64,000 nt of DNA. Source: Pseudomonas fluorescens (lineage in GTDB: Bacteria > Pseudomonadota > Gammaproteobacteria > Pseudomonadales > Pseudomonadaceae). The position numbers and the translations under genes were made by a program. Below the pieces are notes generated by a model that was not told where the DNA came from, made no database searches, and saw only the letters and a list, made by a program, of their open reading frames with translations. Shown here piece by piece: positions 50,595 through 59,020 of this stretch (position 1 is its first letter; each line of letters opens with the position of its first letter). The stretch spans positions 36,354-100,353 of the forward strand of contig NZ_CABVGX010000023.1 in the NCBI RefSeq assembly GCF_902497625.1, read 5' to 3'.

Positions 50595-51173
50595 TCAGTC
50601 AGCGACCCGGATGCTCAGGGTGTTAGCCATGCGGTTCCCCACCCCGGCACTCTGGTTCACCTGAATCACGCCCCGGCTGCCGGTGAAGGCCTGGTCGCTG
50701 GTGACGACCTGGCGACTGCCGATTGGGGTGCCAGTTGCTCCCGAGCCTGGTAAAAACGCCACGTTCTGTTGAGAAAGGGCGCTGTCGTCAACGCTTTGCG
50801 GGCCGGCACTGATGTCGATCCGCACAACGTTGGCCATCTGGTTGTTGGCCCCGGCGCTCTGGTTGACGCCCAGCACACCGTTGCCATTGCTGAATGCTCT
50901 GCCGCCGATAGTGCTCGTCGCGTTGATCGACGGGTCGGCGGGCGTGGTGATGCGTTGATTTATGCGTGTGGTCGCGCCGGCGTCGGTGCCGATGGAGATG
51001 GCCCGCACATTGGTTTGTTGCTGTTGGTCGCCGGCCGCCTGATTGACGTTGAAGTTACCTTTGTATTGCATGCCGGAGTCTCGTAGTTGGGCGGAGCTGA
51101 TCGCGCTGACGCTCGACTCGGCCATGGCGCTGGCGGTGACGAAAAGGGCAATGAATAGCAGCAAGCGATTCAT
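50595..51173 (-). CDS. fapB: Minor amyloid subunit / nucleator FapB
   Basis: A 192-residue secreted protein (signal LLLFIALFVTASAMA) homologous to FapC, with the repeats FNVNQAAGDQQQQTNV, GVNQSAGANNQMANV and QVNQSAGVGNRMANTL. FapB is considered to nucleate FapC polymerisation, like CsgB for curli. It lacks the terminal CxxC. Its start lies two bases from the fapA stop. Confidence 0.94.
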   Translation of the reverse strand: MNRLLLFIALFVTASAMAESSVSAISSAQLRDSGMQYKGNFNVNQAAGDQQQQTNVRAISIGTDAGATTRINQRITTPADPSINATSTIGGRAFSNGNGVLGVNQSAGANNQMANVVRIDISAGPQSVDDSALSQQNVAFLPGSGATGTPIGSRQVVTSDQAFTGSRGVIQVNQSAGVGNRMANTLSIRVAD

Positions 51174-51174
51174 C

Positions 51175-51603
51175 TCATTGGCCTCCTGCCAGTCTGCTCA
51201 GTGGCGCGAGGCCGGAGCTCATGGCGCGATTGACCGTGCCGGAAATCGCGCCGCCGCTGCCGCCCTGGTGTCCGGCGCTCATGCCTGGCATTCCGTTGGG
51301 ATTGGTGACGACGTTGAGGCCCTGCATGCCGCCCATGGTCGGGTTGGCATTGCCACGAAACGCAGTGCCGCTGGCGACGCTGGCGAAATCGCCATCGCTC
51401 AGTTCGTTGTTGACGCGCTCCGAAGGGTTGGCGTTGACGGTGGTGGGGTAGGGGTCTTTGCCACCATCGCGGCCAAAGTGGTGCGGCTGAACATCGCGAT
51501 CAAGGACGATGACACCGTTGCCTTGCGCCTGAGCCGGCAGACTCAGCACCGCGCCGGCAGCACATCCAATCAGCAGTGATATACCTTTTTTGAAGATCCC
51601 CAC
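51175..51603 (-). CDS. fapA: Functional amyloid chaperone-like protein FapA
   Basis: The first gene of the operon: a 142-residue exported protein (signal LLIGCAAGAVLSLPAQAQ) with the FapA-type body VLDRDVQPHHFGRDGGKDPY followed by VNNELSDGDFASVASGTAF. FapA affects the FapB/FapC ratio in fibrils and is thought to act as a periplasmic chaperone. The start is GTG at 51603 with AAGGAA eight bases before it. Confidence 0.92.
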   Translation of the reverse strand: MGIFKKGISLLIGCAAGAVLSLPAQAQGNGVIVLDRDVQPHHFGRDGGKDPYPTTVNANPSERVNNELSDGDFASVASGTAFRGNANPTMGGMQGLNVVTNPNGMPGMSAGHQGGSGGAISGTVNRAMSSGLAPLSRLAGGQ

Positions 51604-51655
51604 GGCGGCAATTCCTTCTCTGTGCGCTGGCTCGGGTCAGCGTTGAGACGGAGTC

Positions 51656-51671
51656 AGCGAAAGCTGTGCCC
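51656..51671 (-). promoter_or_regulatory. Sigma-54 (RpoN) promoter element of the fap operon
   Basis: The minus strand reads GGGCACAGCTTTCGCT. Against the consensus TGGCACG-N4-TTGCT the GG and GC dinucleotides are exactly 12 bases apart and 9 of the 12 fixed positions match. Transcription would start about 40 bases before the fapA start codon. The activator at 45255 has the GAFTGA loop needed to use it. Confidence 0.7.
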
Positions 51672-51956
51672 GATTTGCAATTGCGCGTGATTTCAATAGG
51701 TTGGCGTCGAATGGAAGGGAGGCCGGTCAGGACTGTTTCATCCATGAGACGGGCGACAATGCCTGCGAGCCCACGCCAGCATCGTATCGCTCTGGAATGG
51801 GGCTTTGCAGTGGTCTGTATCGCCTGTGTGACAGTCGGCAGGGGAACGGCACGGGAGCGTTGAAACGGCCTGTCCAGAGGGGGAGAAGTGTTTCAGGGAC
51901 GGACACATTTGCCCCGATCCCGGGGAAATCGCCAGGGCAAATCCCCACATGCCGGG
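51672..51956. other. Fap upstream region without genes
   Basis: This is the space between the sigma-54 element and the end of the NadR-like gene. Activator (enhancer) sites for fap would be expected here. I saw no coding frame and no clear palindrome that I could name. Confidence 0.45.
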
Positions 51957-52481
51957 TTACAGGCCTAGCAGTTGGGCAACGGCTGCCAATGCCATGCGCC
52001 TGCGTTCAGCCCAATCGCCGCGTAATACCTGGACAGGTTGTTGGTGGCCCAACAGCCAGGCCAGGGTCTGTTCGAAAAATGCCTGACGTACGCTGAGCTC
52101 AGGTTGGCAGCGCTGACCGTCGTCAGTCCATTCGACCTGTTCGGGAGACAGCAGCAGGTGCAGATCGTATTGGCGCGAGAGCAGGGCCGGTTCGATCCAC
52201 GCCGGACAGTCGCCAAACAGGGTCTGGCTCCAGAGGATATTGCTGAGCAGGTGCGTATCAAGGATAAGCAAAGGCGGCTGCAGTGCTCGAGCGGCGTCTT
52301 CCCATTGCAATTGCCCGCGAGCGATGGTGGGTATATCTGCCAGCGTCGTGTCTCGCGGATTTTGCTCGATGAACCATCGCACGTATTCATCGACCAACAG
52401 GCCGCCGAACTGCGCCTGCAATTGCGCGGCCAGCCAGCTTTTGCCGCTGGATTCGGGCCCGGTGAGTACCAGTACTTTCAT
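51957..52481 (-). CDS. NadR-like ribosylnicotinamide kinase domain protein (AAA family ATPase)
   Basis: A 174-residue P-loop kinase. It starts MKVLVLTGPESSGKSWLAAQ (Walker A), has VDEYVRWFIEQ and a Walker B-like PLLILDTHLLSNILWSQTLF. It matches the kinase half of E. coli NadR, which phosphorylates nicotinamide riboside to NMN; the adenylyltransferase and repressor parts are absent. The ATG at 52481 overlaps the pnuC stop by four bases, so transporter and kinase are coupled. This fits uptake and trapping of nicotinamide riboside for NAD synthesis. Confidence 0.87.
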   Translation of the reverse strand: MKVLVLTGPESSGKSWLAAQLQAQFGGLLVDEYVRWFIEQNPRDTTLADIPTIARGQLQWEDAARALQPPLLILDTHLLSNILWSQTLFGDCPAWIEPALLSRQYDLHLLLSPEQVEWTDDGQRCQPELSVRQAFFEQTLAWLLGHQQPVQVLRGDWAERRRMALAAVAQLLGL

Positions 52482-53041
52482 GTGCGCAAGGCCAGATCGG
52501 CCCGCCATTCGCGCCAGCCCTGCACTGCCAGCAGTGTAAACAGCCCGTACAGTGCCGCCGTCAGGTACAGGCCTTTATAGATGAACAGGCCGACGAAAAT
52601 CACATCGACGACAATCCACAGTGGCCAGCACTGCACGCGTTTTTGGGCCATCCATAGTTGCGCCACCAGGCTGAAACCGGTCAGCGCGGCATCCAGCCAC
52701 GGCTGCGCTGCGTCCGTCCAGTGGGCCATCGCGGCGCCGAGCAGCAAGCTGCCGACGGCCCCGATGGCCAGGCTGAACACCACGGCTTGCTGACCAAGAC
52801 GACTGACCTGCCGACCTTGATGCGCGTCGCCCGAGCGGGTCCACTGCCACCAGCCGTAGACCTGCAACGCGGCGTAGATCACTTGCAGCAACATGTCCGA
52901 ATAGAGTTTTACTTCGAAAAAAATCCAGCTGTAGAGCAGCACCATGACCAGCCCGATGGGCCAGCACCAAGGATTCTGTTTGACCGTCAGCCAGACGGCA
53001 ATCACGCCGAGGGCGGCGGCAAACAGTTCGAGGCCGGACAT
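52478..53041 (-). CDS. pnuC: Nicotinamide riboside transporter PnuC
   Basis: A 187-residue membrane protein with about seven helices that lets nicotinamide riboside cross the inner membrane. PnuC motifs are present: ALGVIAVWLTVKQNPWCWPI, YAALQVYGWWQW and the C-terminal WIVVDVIFVGLFIYKGLYLT. The ATG at 53041 has GGAAACTCC-type purines before it. An open frame continues upstream into the REP array but is not coding. The array starts 56 bases upstream, so the promoter must be within or beside it. Confidence 0.92.
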   Translation of the reverse strand: MSGLELFAAALGVIAVWLTVKQNPWCWPIGLVMVLLYSWIFFEVKLYSDMLLQVIYAALQVYGWWQWTRSGDAHQGRQVSRLGQQAVVFSLAIGAVGSLLLGAAMAHWTDAAQPWLDAALTGFSLVAQLWMAQKRVQCWPLWIVVDVIFVGLFIYKGLYLTAALYGLFTLLAVQGWREWRADLALRT

Positions 53042-53096
53042 GGAGTTTCCTTGGGGAAGTCGCAAAGGGTGGCGATTGTAACGGCAGGCGCAGGCA

Positions 53097-54451
53097 AAGG
53101 AGAACCTCCAAAGCCAACCCGATCCCTTAGCAGCTGCCGAGCTTGCGAGGCCAACGCGATGCTGTAGCAGCTGCCGAGCTTGCGAGGCCAACGCGATGCT
53201 GTAGCAGCTGCCGAGCTTGCGAGGCCAACGCGATGCTGTAGCAGCTGCCGAGCTTGCAAGACCGACGCGATGCTGTAGCAGCTGCCGAGCTTGCGAGGCT
53301 GCGTCCGGCTGCGTAGCAGTCGTAAAATCAGCCAGTGCGGTGCATCAGGAAAGCCGCGTATTGCGGGGTTACGATTGCTGCGCCCGATCGCGGCCCGAGC
53401 CGAACGCAGCCTCGCAGGCTCGGCAGCTGCTACAAAAGCAACGCAGCCTCGCAGGCTCGGCAGCTGCTACAAAAGCGACGCAGCCTCGCAGGCTCGGCAG
53501 CTGCTACAAAAAGGACAAGGAGAACATCCAAAGCCAACCCGATCCATAGCAGCTGCCGAGCTTGCAAGACCGACGCGATGCTGTAGCAGCTGTCGAGCTT
53601 GCGAGGCTGCGTCCGGCCGCGTAGCAGTCGTAAAATCAGCCAGTGCGGTGCATCAGGAAAGCCGTGTATTGCGGGGTTACGATTGCTGCGCCCGATCGCG
53701 GCCCGAGCCGAACGCAGCCTCGCAGGCTCGGCAGCTGCTACAAAAGCAACGCAGCCTCGCAGGCTCGGCAGCTGGTACAAAGGCGACGCAGCCTCGCAGG
53801 CTCGGCAGCTGCTACGAAAGGGACAAGGACAACCTCCAAAGCCAACCCGATCCATAGCAGCTGCCGGGCTTGCAAGACCGACGCGATGCTGTAGCAGCTG
53901 TCGAGCTTGCGAGGCTGCGTCCGGCTGCGTAGCAGTCGTAAAATCAGCCAGTGCGGTGCATCAGGAACGCCGCGTATTGCGGGGTTACGATTGCTGCGCC
54001 CGATCGCGGCCCGAGCCGAACGCAGCCTCGCAGGCTCGGCAGCTGCTACGAAAGCGACGCAGCCTCGCAGGCTCGGCAGCTGCTACGAAAGGGACAAGGA
54101 GAACCTCCAAAGCCAACCCGACCCATAGCAGCTGCCGAGCTTGCAAGACCGACGCGATGCTGTAGCAGCTGTCGAGCTTGCGAGGCTGCGTCCGGCTGCG
54201 TAGCAGTCGTAAAATCAGCCAGTGCGGTGCATCAGGAAAGCCGTGTATTGCGGGGTTACGATTGCTGCGGCCGATCGCGGCCCGAGCCGAACGCAGCCTC
54301 GCAGGCTCGGCAGCTGGTACAAAGGCGACGCAGCCTCGCAGGCTCGGCAGCTGCTACAAAAGCGACTTAGCGACGCAGCCTCGCAGGCTCGGCAGCTGCT
54401 ACAAAAGCGACTTAGCGACGCAGCCTCGCAGGCTCGGCAGCTGCTACAAGA
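53097..54451. repeat. Nested tandem array of REP-like palindromes (1.35 kb)
   Basis: Level one is a 37-bp unit. On one strand it starts TAGCAGCTGCCGAGCTTG and occurs four times in a row at 53128, 53165, 53202 and 53239. Its inverted counterpart (ACGCAGCCTCGCAGGCTCGG, then CAGCTGCTACAAAAG) occurs in runs of two or three. Level two is a 308-bp unit holding two forward units, a unique-looking middle of about 90 bp, a run of inverted units and a spacer (GGAGAACCTCCAAAGCCAAC). Copies start at 53239, 53547, 53855 and 54126. The third is 271 bp, exactly one 37-bp unit short, and the last ends with inverted units spaced by GCGACTTAGCG. Copies are nearly identical. Open frames through it are a by-product of periodicity. 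It fills the gap between pnuC and the chemoreceptor. Confidence 0.93.
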
Positions 54452-54465
54452 GTGCGTCGTGGCGG

Positions 54466-56100
54466 TTACACGCGAAATTGCCTGAGTAATCCGTTCAGCT
54501 GTTCACTCAAGTCCTTGAGCCGCACGCTGGCCACGCTCGATTGCTCAGCGGCCAAGGCGGTGCTGTGGGATAAACCGGCCGCCTGGGTGACGTTCTGGTT
54601 GATGTCCTCGACCACCTGAGCCTGTTGCAGAGTCGCGCTGGCAATGGACGCGTTCAAGCCGTTGAGATTGCGCAATGCCTGGCCGATCGCACTCAGGCTC
54701 GCGCCGGCCAGGCCAGCCTGTTCGATGGTCAGTTGCGAGGCGCGGCTGCTGTCGCCGATCACCTTCACCGCCGCTTCCGAATGATTTTGCAGACGCTCGA
54801 TCATCGATTGAATTTCGGCCGTCGACTTCTGCGTGCGCTGCGCCAGCAAACGGACTTCGTCGGCCACCACGGCAAATCCGCGTCCTTGCTCGCCGGCCCG
54901 GGCAGCTTCGATCGCGGCGTTGAGCGCCAGCAGGTTGGTCTGTTCGGCGATGGAGCGGATCACTTCCAATACGCTGCCAATTTGCGTGCTTTCGGCTGCG
55001 AGGGTGCGAATCACTTCCACGGCCTGATCAATCGTCGAAGACAACTTGTCGATTTGCTGCAGGCTGCCGTCAATGTTTACCTGGCCCTGCTGCGCCTGCG
55101 ATTCGGCATCGCGCATTTCACTCGCCGCATGCTCGGCGTTTTTCGCCACGTCCTGCACGCCGTAAGTCACCTCGTTGATCGCGGTGGCCACCAGCTCCAT
55201 TTGCTCAGATTGCTGTTGACTGCGTTGTTGTGCCTGAGCCGCATCGTTGCCCAGCTCGCTGGAAGACTGGCCCAGTGCGCCGGCGGAAATTTGCAGCTCG
55301 CCAATCACCAGCCGCAGCTTGGCGGTGAACGCATTGAAGTGCTGCGCCAGTTGCGTGACTTCATCGTGGCCATGGGTATCGAGGCTGCGCGTCAGGTCGC
55401 TTTCCCCACTGGCGATGTTGGCCATCGCGTTCACGGTTTCCTGCAGCGGGCGAACAATGCTGCGGGCAATCAGAATCACCAGCAGCGCCATGATCGCGGC
55501 AATCACCAGCCCAATGAACGTAGCCTTCCAGACCTGGCCAGCGAATTCGGCCTGCATGTCATCGATGTACACGCCTGAGCCAATGATCCAGCCCCAGGGC
55601 TCGAACAGTTTCACGTAGGAGGTTTTTTCCACCGGCGCCTCGGCACCCGGCTTTGGCCAGCGGTAATCGACGATGCCGGCACCTTTGCTTTTGGCCACCG
55701 CGACCATTTCGTTGAAGACCGCAAAACCGTCGGGATCACGGATTGCCGCGAGGTTCTGCCCGTCGAGTTTAGGATTGGCGGGGTGCATGACCATGACTGG
55801 GGTCAGGTCGTTGATCCAGAAGTAATCGTTCTGGTCATAGCGCAGGCCGCGAACGGCAGTCAGCGCTTGTTTTTGCGCAGCGTCGCGAGTGAGGGTGCCG
55901 GCGGTTTCCAGGCCATGGAAATAGGTCAGAATGCCGCTGGCCGTCTGCACCACGTGTTGGGTTTTCTGCACTTTGGCGTGATACAGATCCTCATGGATCT
56001 GCTTGAGCATCAACACGCCCAAGGCTAAAAGCATCACCACCGCCACGATCAGAATAAGCCACAAACGGCGGCTGATCGACATGGTTCGCAAGCTGTTCAT
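54466..56100 (-). CDS. Methyl-accepting chemotaxis protein with sCache_2 sensor
   Basis: A 544-residue chemoreceptor. It has helix 1 at residues about 13-32, a periplasmic single-Cache (Cache_2) domain with the hallmarks LRYDQNDYFWINDLTPVMVM, HPANPKLDGQNL and WGWIIGSGVYIDDM, helix 2 near 190-210, HAMP and the signalling tip IAEQTNLLALNAAIEAARAG. It resembles McpP-type receptors for small organic acids (acetate, pyruvate, propionate, lactate); the ligand assignment is an inference. The ATG at 56100 has AGGAG upstream; an open frame to 56157 is not used. The stop is 15 bases from the REP array. Confidence 0.9.
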   Translation of the reverse strand: MNSLRTMSISRRLWLILIVAVVMLLALGVLMLKQIHEDLYHAKVQKTQHVVQTASGILTYFHGLETAGTLTRDAAQKQALTAVRGLRYDQNDYFWINDLTPVMVMHPANPKLDGQNLAAIRDPDGFAVFNEMVAVAKSKGAGIVDYRWPKPGAEAPVEKTSYVKLFEPWGWIIGSGVYIDDMQAEFAGQVWKATFIGLVIAAIMALLVILIARSIVRPLQETVNAMANIASGESDLTRSLDTHGHDEVTQLAQHFNAFTAKLRLVIGELQISAGALGQSSSELGNDAAQAQQRSQQQSEQMELVATAINEVTYGVQDVAKNAEHAASEMRDAESQAQQGQVNIDGSLQQIDKLSSTIDQAVEVIRTLAAESTQIGSVLEVIRSIAEQTNLLALNAAIEAARAGEQGRGFAVVADEVRLLAQRTQKSTAEIQSMIERLQNHSEAAVKVIGDSSRASQLTIEQAGLAGASLSAIGQALRNLNGLNASIASATLQQAQVVEDINQNVTQAAGLSHSTALAAEQSSVASVRLKDLSEQLNGLLRQFRV

Positions 56101-56389
56101 ACCGCTGTCACTCCTGTTTCTTGTTCTTGTCATAAATGGTCGCCAGCATCCCTGCACGCTTTGCTCACCGGACGTGTCCGACGCAAGTCTTATAACGTGG
56201 CAGCGTTAATCAGGCTTGTCTGATAGGATTTCGGCCCCGCGCCGGAAAACCTGAATACCGAACGATATTTCAGCCGATGCTTTTCGCTGTCGTCCAGGGA
56301 AGAAGTGCGGGGCAGAGCGCGTTGATTGCAGTGAACGTTTGAAAATTATTATTGGGGCATGCCGCAGCGCATTGCCTCCTGGGGGATTG

Positions 56390-57220
56390 ATGGACCTTTG
56401 GACCGCCGTGCAGGCATTGATACTTGGGGTTGTAGAAGGGCTGACGGAGTTTTTGCCGATTTCCAGTACCGGGCACCAGATTATTGTCGCCGACTTGCTC
56501 AACTTCGGCGGAGAGCGCGCCATTGCGTTCAACATCATCATTCAGCTCGGCGCCATCCTGGCGGTGGTCTGGGAGTTTCGCCGCAAGATACTTGATGTGG
56601 TCACCGGCCTGCCAACGCAACCGGGGGCGCGACGCTTCACCGCGAACCTGTTGATCGCGTTCATGCCCGCCGTAGTGTTGGGCGTGCTGTTCTCCGATCT
56701 GATTCACGAATACCTGTTCAACCCGATTACGGTTGCGGCGGCGTTGGTGGTGGGCGGTGTGATCATGCTCTGGGCTGAGCAGCGACAGCACGAAGTGCAT
56801 GCCGAAACCGTCGATGAGATTACCTGGAAAGACGCGCTGAAAGTCGGCTTCGCCCAGTGCCTGGCAATGATTCCAGGCACCTCGCGCTCTGGCTCGACGA
56901 TCATTGGTGGCCTGCTGTTCGGCCTGTCGCGCAAGACCGCCACTGAGTTCTCGTTCTTTCTGGCGATGCCGACCATGGTCGCCGCTGCGGTGTATTCGGG
57001 CTACAAGTACCGCGATCTGTTCGTGCCGGCTGATTTCCCGGTGTTCGCCATCGGATTTGTCACCGCGTTCATCTTCGCGATGATCGCCGTGCGTGGCTTG
57101 CTCAAGTTTATCGCCAGCCATAGTTATGCAGCATTTGCCTGGTACCGGATTGCATTCGGTCTGGTCATTCTGGCCACGTGGCAGTTCGGTTGGGTCGACT
57201 GGAGCGCCGCTCAGCCATGA
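56390..57220 (+). CDS. uppP: Undecaprenyl-diphosphate phosphatase
   Basis: An inner-membrane enzyme that removes one phosphate from undecaprenyl diphosphate, recycling the carrier lipid of peptidoglycan; overproduction gives bacitracin resistance. The 276 residues have the BacA/UppP active-site motifs: GVVEGLTEFLPISSTGHQII near the N-terminus and AMIPGTSRSGSTIIGGLLFG near residue 160. The ATG at 56390 with GGGGGA before it gives the canonical start MDLWTAVQALILG; a start at 56339 would add 17 odd residues. The stop overlaps the next gene by four bases. Confidence 0.95.
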   Translation: MDLWTAVQALILGVVEGLTEFLPISSTGHQIIVADLLNFGGERAIAFNIIIQLGAILAVVWEFRRKILDVVTGLPTQPGARRFTANLLIAFMPAVVLGVLFSDLIHEYLFNPITVAAALVVGGVIMLWAEQRQHEVHAETVDEITWKDALKVGFAQCLAMIPGTSRSGSTIIGGLLFGLSRKTATEFSFFLAMPTMVAAAVYSGYKYRDLFVPADFPVFAIGFVTAFIFAMIAVRGLLKFIASHSYAAFAWYRIAFGLVILATWQFGWVDWSAAQP

Positions 57221-57633
57221 ATAACGCCAGCGCGCGTACTCCCTCCAGGGCCGGTATCCAGAGTCTGCGCCTGAAGCTGCTGGTGTTTGCGATCGTGTGC
57301 GCGCTGCCGTTGTTGGGGTCGGTGACGCTATGGCTGCGGGGTATCTCGCTGGTTCCCCTGGTGGCCTACGGCGTCGTCAGCCTGCTGGCGTTTGTTCTGT
57401 ATGGAAGCGACAAGCGCAAGGCGCGCACGGACCGCTGGCGCACCCCGGAAAACGTTTTGCACGCTGTCGAGTTTGCCGGAGGTTGGCCAGGTGCGTTGCT
57501 GGCTCAGCAAATATTTCGGCACAAAACCCGCAAGGTTTCGTTCCAGATACTGTTCTGGGCCATCGTGCTGCTGCATCAGGTGTTCTGGATAGATCAACTG
57601 TTTCTCGGTGCCAATCTGCTCGCATTGTTCTAA
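57217..57633 (+). CDS. DUF1294 membrane protein
   Basis: A 138-residue protein with three or four membrane helices. It contains the DUF1294 core YGSDKRKARTDRWRTPENVL, FAGGWPGALLAQQIFRHKTR and KVSFQILFWAIVLLHQVFW. Function is unknown. Its ATG overlaps the uppP stop (ATGA), so the two are probably translated together. Its stop touches the end of the convergent yjbR-like gene. Confidence 0.85.
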   Translation: MNNASARTPSRAGIQSLRLKLLVFAIVCALPLLGSVTLWLRGISLVPLVAYGVVSLLAFVLYGSDKRKARTDRWRTPENVLHAVEFAGGWPGALLAQQIFRHKTRKVSFQILFWAIVLLHQVFWIDQLFLGANLLALF

Positions 57634-57989
57634 AGCAGCAGACTGACCTGAGTGCGCTTGGGCAACCTGCTCACCACCAATTGATGCGAGCGTTGCAGCA
57701 AGTCTTTCAGCTCTGCGCCAGCGAGCGGGTAGGGCGTCTGCATGATGATCCACTGTGCCCGCGCCAGATAAGGTGCTGGGTGAATGCCCGGACGGTCGCA
57801 ATGGCCCGCAAACACATCCTTGTCGACTTTGAACGCGAGAGAATCACCGCGCAGGTTCTGCAAGGCGAACATCTTGTTCCCCGCAATCGAAAACACCCGC
57901 ACGCCACCCCATTTGTAATCCTCCCGTGCACCGGGCAACGACAGGCAGAAATCGGCAACATCCGCTTCGTTCATGCGTCCCGCCTTCAT
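57630..57989 (-). CDS. MmcQ/YjbR family protein
   Basis: A 119-residue protein of the YjbR fold (CyaY-like, sometimes called DNA-binding). It has CLSLPGAREDYKWGGVRVFS, FALQNLRGDSLAFKVDKDVF and YLARAQWIIMQ. The ATG at 57989 has GGGAG eight bases before it and overlaps the stop of the LysR gene by four bases, so both are probably one transcript. The role is unknown. Confidence 0.87.
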   Translation of the reverse strand: MKAGRMNEADVADFCLSLPGAREDYKWGGVRVFSIAGNKMFALQNLRGDSLAFKVDKDVFAGHCDRPGIHPAPYLARAQWIIMQTPYPLAGAELKDLLQRSHQLVVSRLPKRTQVSLLL

Positions 57990-58894
57990 AGCAATCGCTC
58001 CCCGCAGGCATCGAATGATTCCACCATATGGTCGATCCACGCTCGCACGGCCGGCATCACCCCGCGCCGATGAGGGTAAACCGCTTGCAGCCAGCCACCC
58101 GGCAACGACCATTCCGGCAACAATTGCAGCAGCGTGCCGTCCTTCAATTCTTCTTCGCAATACATCATCGGCAGCATCGTAAAGCCTTGGCCGGCAAGCG
58201 TGCAGGCCTTGCGAACGATGAAATCATCAATACCCAGCCGCGCTTCGAGGCTCAGGTCGACTCGTTTGTTGTGCTGATCAAACATGCGAATGTGCACCAT
58301 GCGGTCTGCTTCCAGGGCGCCGAGCACTGGCAGTTTTTTCAGCTCATCGGGATGATTGATCACTTGCCCGTGCAAAAGCGCCGGGCTGGCGATCAAGAGC
58401 ATCTGCGCCTGACGCAAGCGGCGGGTCACCAGCAACGGGTCCTCATCACCAGGCTCGCGCACCCGCAGGGCGACGTCGACGCCTTCGGTCACCAGATCGA
58501 CGCGGCGATTCAACAGCATCACCTCCAGTTGTACCAGCGGATATTTGTGCAAAAATTGCGCGATGATCTGCGGCAAAATTTCGTGCGCCAGGCCGACTGG
58601 ACAAGACACCCGCAAGCGTCCGCGCGGTTCACTGGACATGCTGGCCACCGTTTCGTCAGCCATCTCTGCTTCCAACAGCATCGCCTGGCAGTGCCGCAAA
58701 TAGCGCTCACCCACGGCGGTGAGTTTGAGTTGGCGAGTGGTGCGTTGCAGCAGGCGTGCGCCCAGGCGTTCTTCCAGCTCGGCAATGCGGCGCGACAAGC
58801 GTGATTTGGGAACGCCGATCAGTCGCCCGGCCGCCGCGAACCCCCCGGCTTCAACCACTTTCGCAAAGTAATACAGGTCATTGAGATCTTGCAT
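57986..58894 (-). CDS. LysR-type regulator divergent from azoR
   Basis: A 302-residue transcription factor: an N-terminal winged helix-turn-helix (LYYFAKVVEAGGFAAAGRLI, PKSRLSRRIAELEERLGARL, LLQRTTRQLKLTAVGERYL) followed by a periplasmic-binding-like effector domain (GRLRVSCPVGLAHEILPQII). It belongs to the subclass often found divergent from azoreductase or quinone-reductase genes, and here the 126-base gap to azoR contains AT-rich T-N11-A type sites. Control of azoR is likely. The ATG at 58894 is preferred over a TTG at 58906. Confidence 0.9.
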   Translation of the reverse strand: MQDLNDLYYFAKVVEAGGFAAAGRLIGVPKSRLSRRIAELEERLGARLLQRTTRQLKLTAVGERYLRHCQAMLLEAEMADETVASMSSEPRGRLRVSCPVGLAHEILPQIIAQFLHKYPLVQLEVMLLNRRVDLVTEGVDVALRVREPGDEDPLLVTRRLRQAQMLLIASPALLHGQVINHPDELKKLPVLGALEADRMVHIRMFDQHNKRVDLSLEARLGIDDFIVRKACTLAGQGFTMLPMMYCEEELKDGTLLQLLPEWSLPGGWLQAVYPHRRGVMPAVRAWIDHMVESFDACGERLL

Positions 58895-59020
58895 CCTGAG
58901 GCTCAACTGTTCTATCAGTAGGACAAACTATCGCATTATTGCCGGCTAATCAGTTATTGATTTCATCTGTAGCATGAGTTCATCAGATCGCCCCGGGCGG
59001 TCCTCACCTGGAGATCCCAC

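Noticed and set aside
51672..51692. A second sigma-54-like site (ATCACGCGCAATTGCA on the minus strand)
   Set aside because: It has the GC of the -12 element, but the essential GG at the right distance is TC.
53128..53275. Regular 37-base spacing resembling a CRISPR array
   Set aside because: The full 37 bases repeat without unique spacers, the arms are REP-like, inverted copies are present and no cas gene is near.
53217..54489. Many overlapping open frames of 60-190 codons in the repeat array
   Set aside because: They repeat the same peptides (for example LGSCYK and ARQLLQ) because 37-bp and 308-bp periods keep frames open. No ribosome sites or family resemblance.
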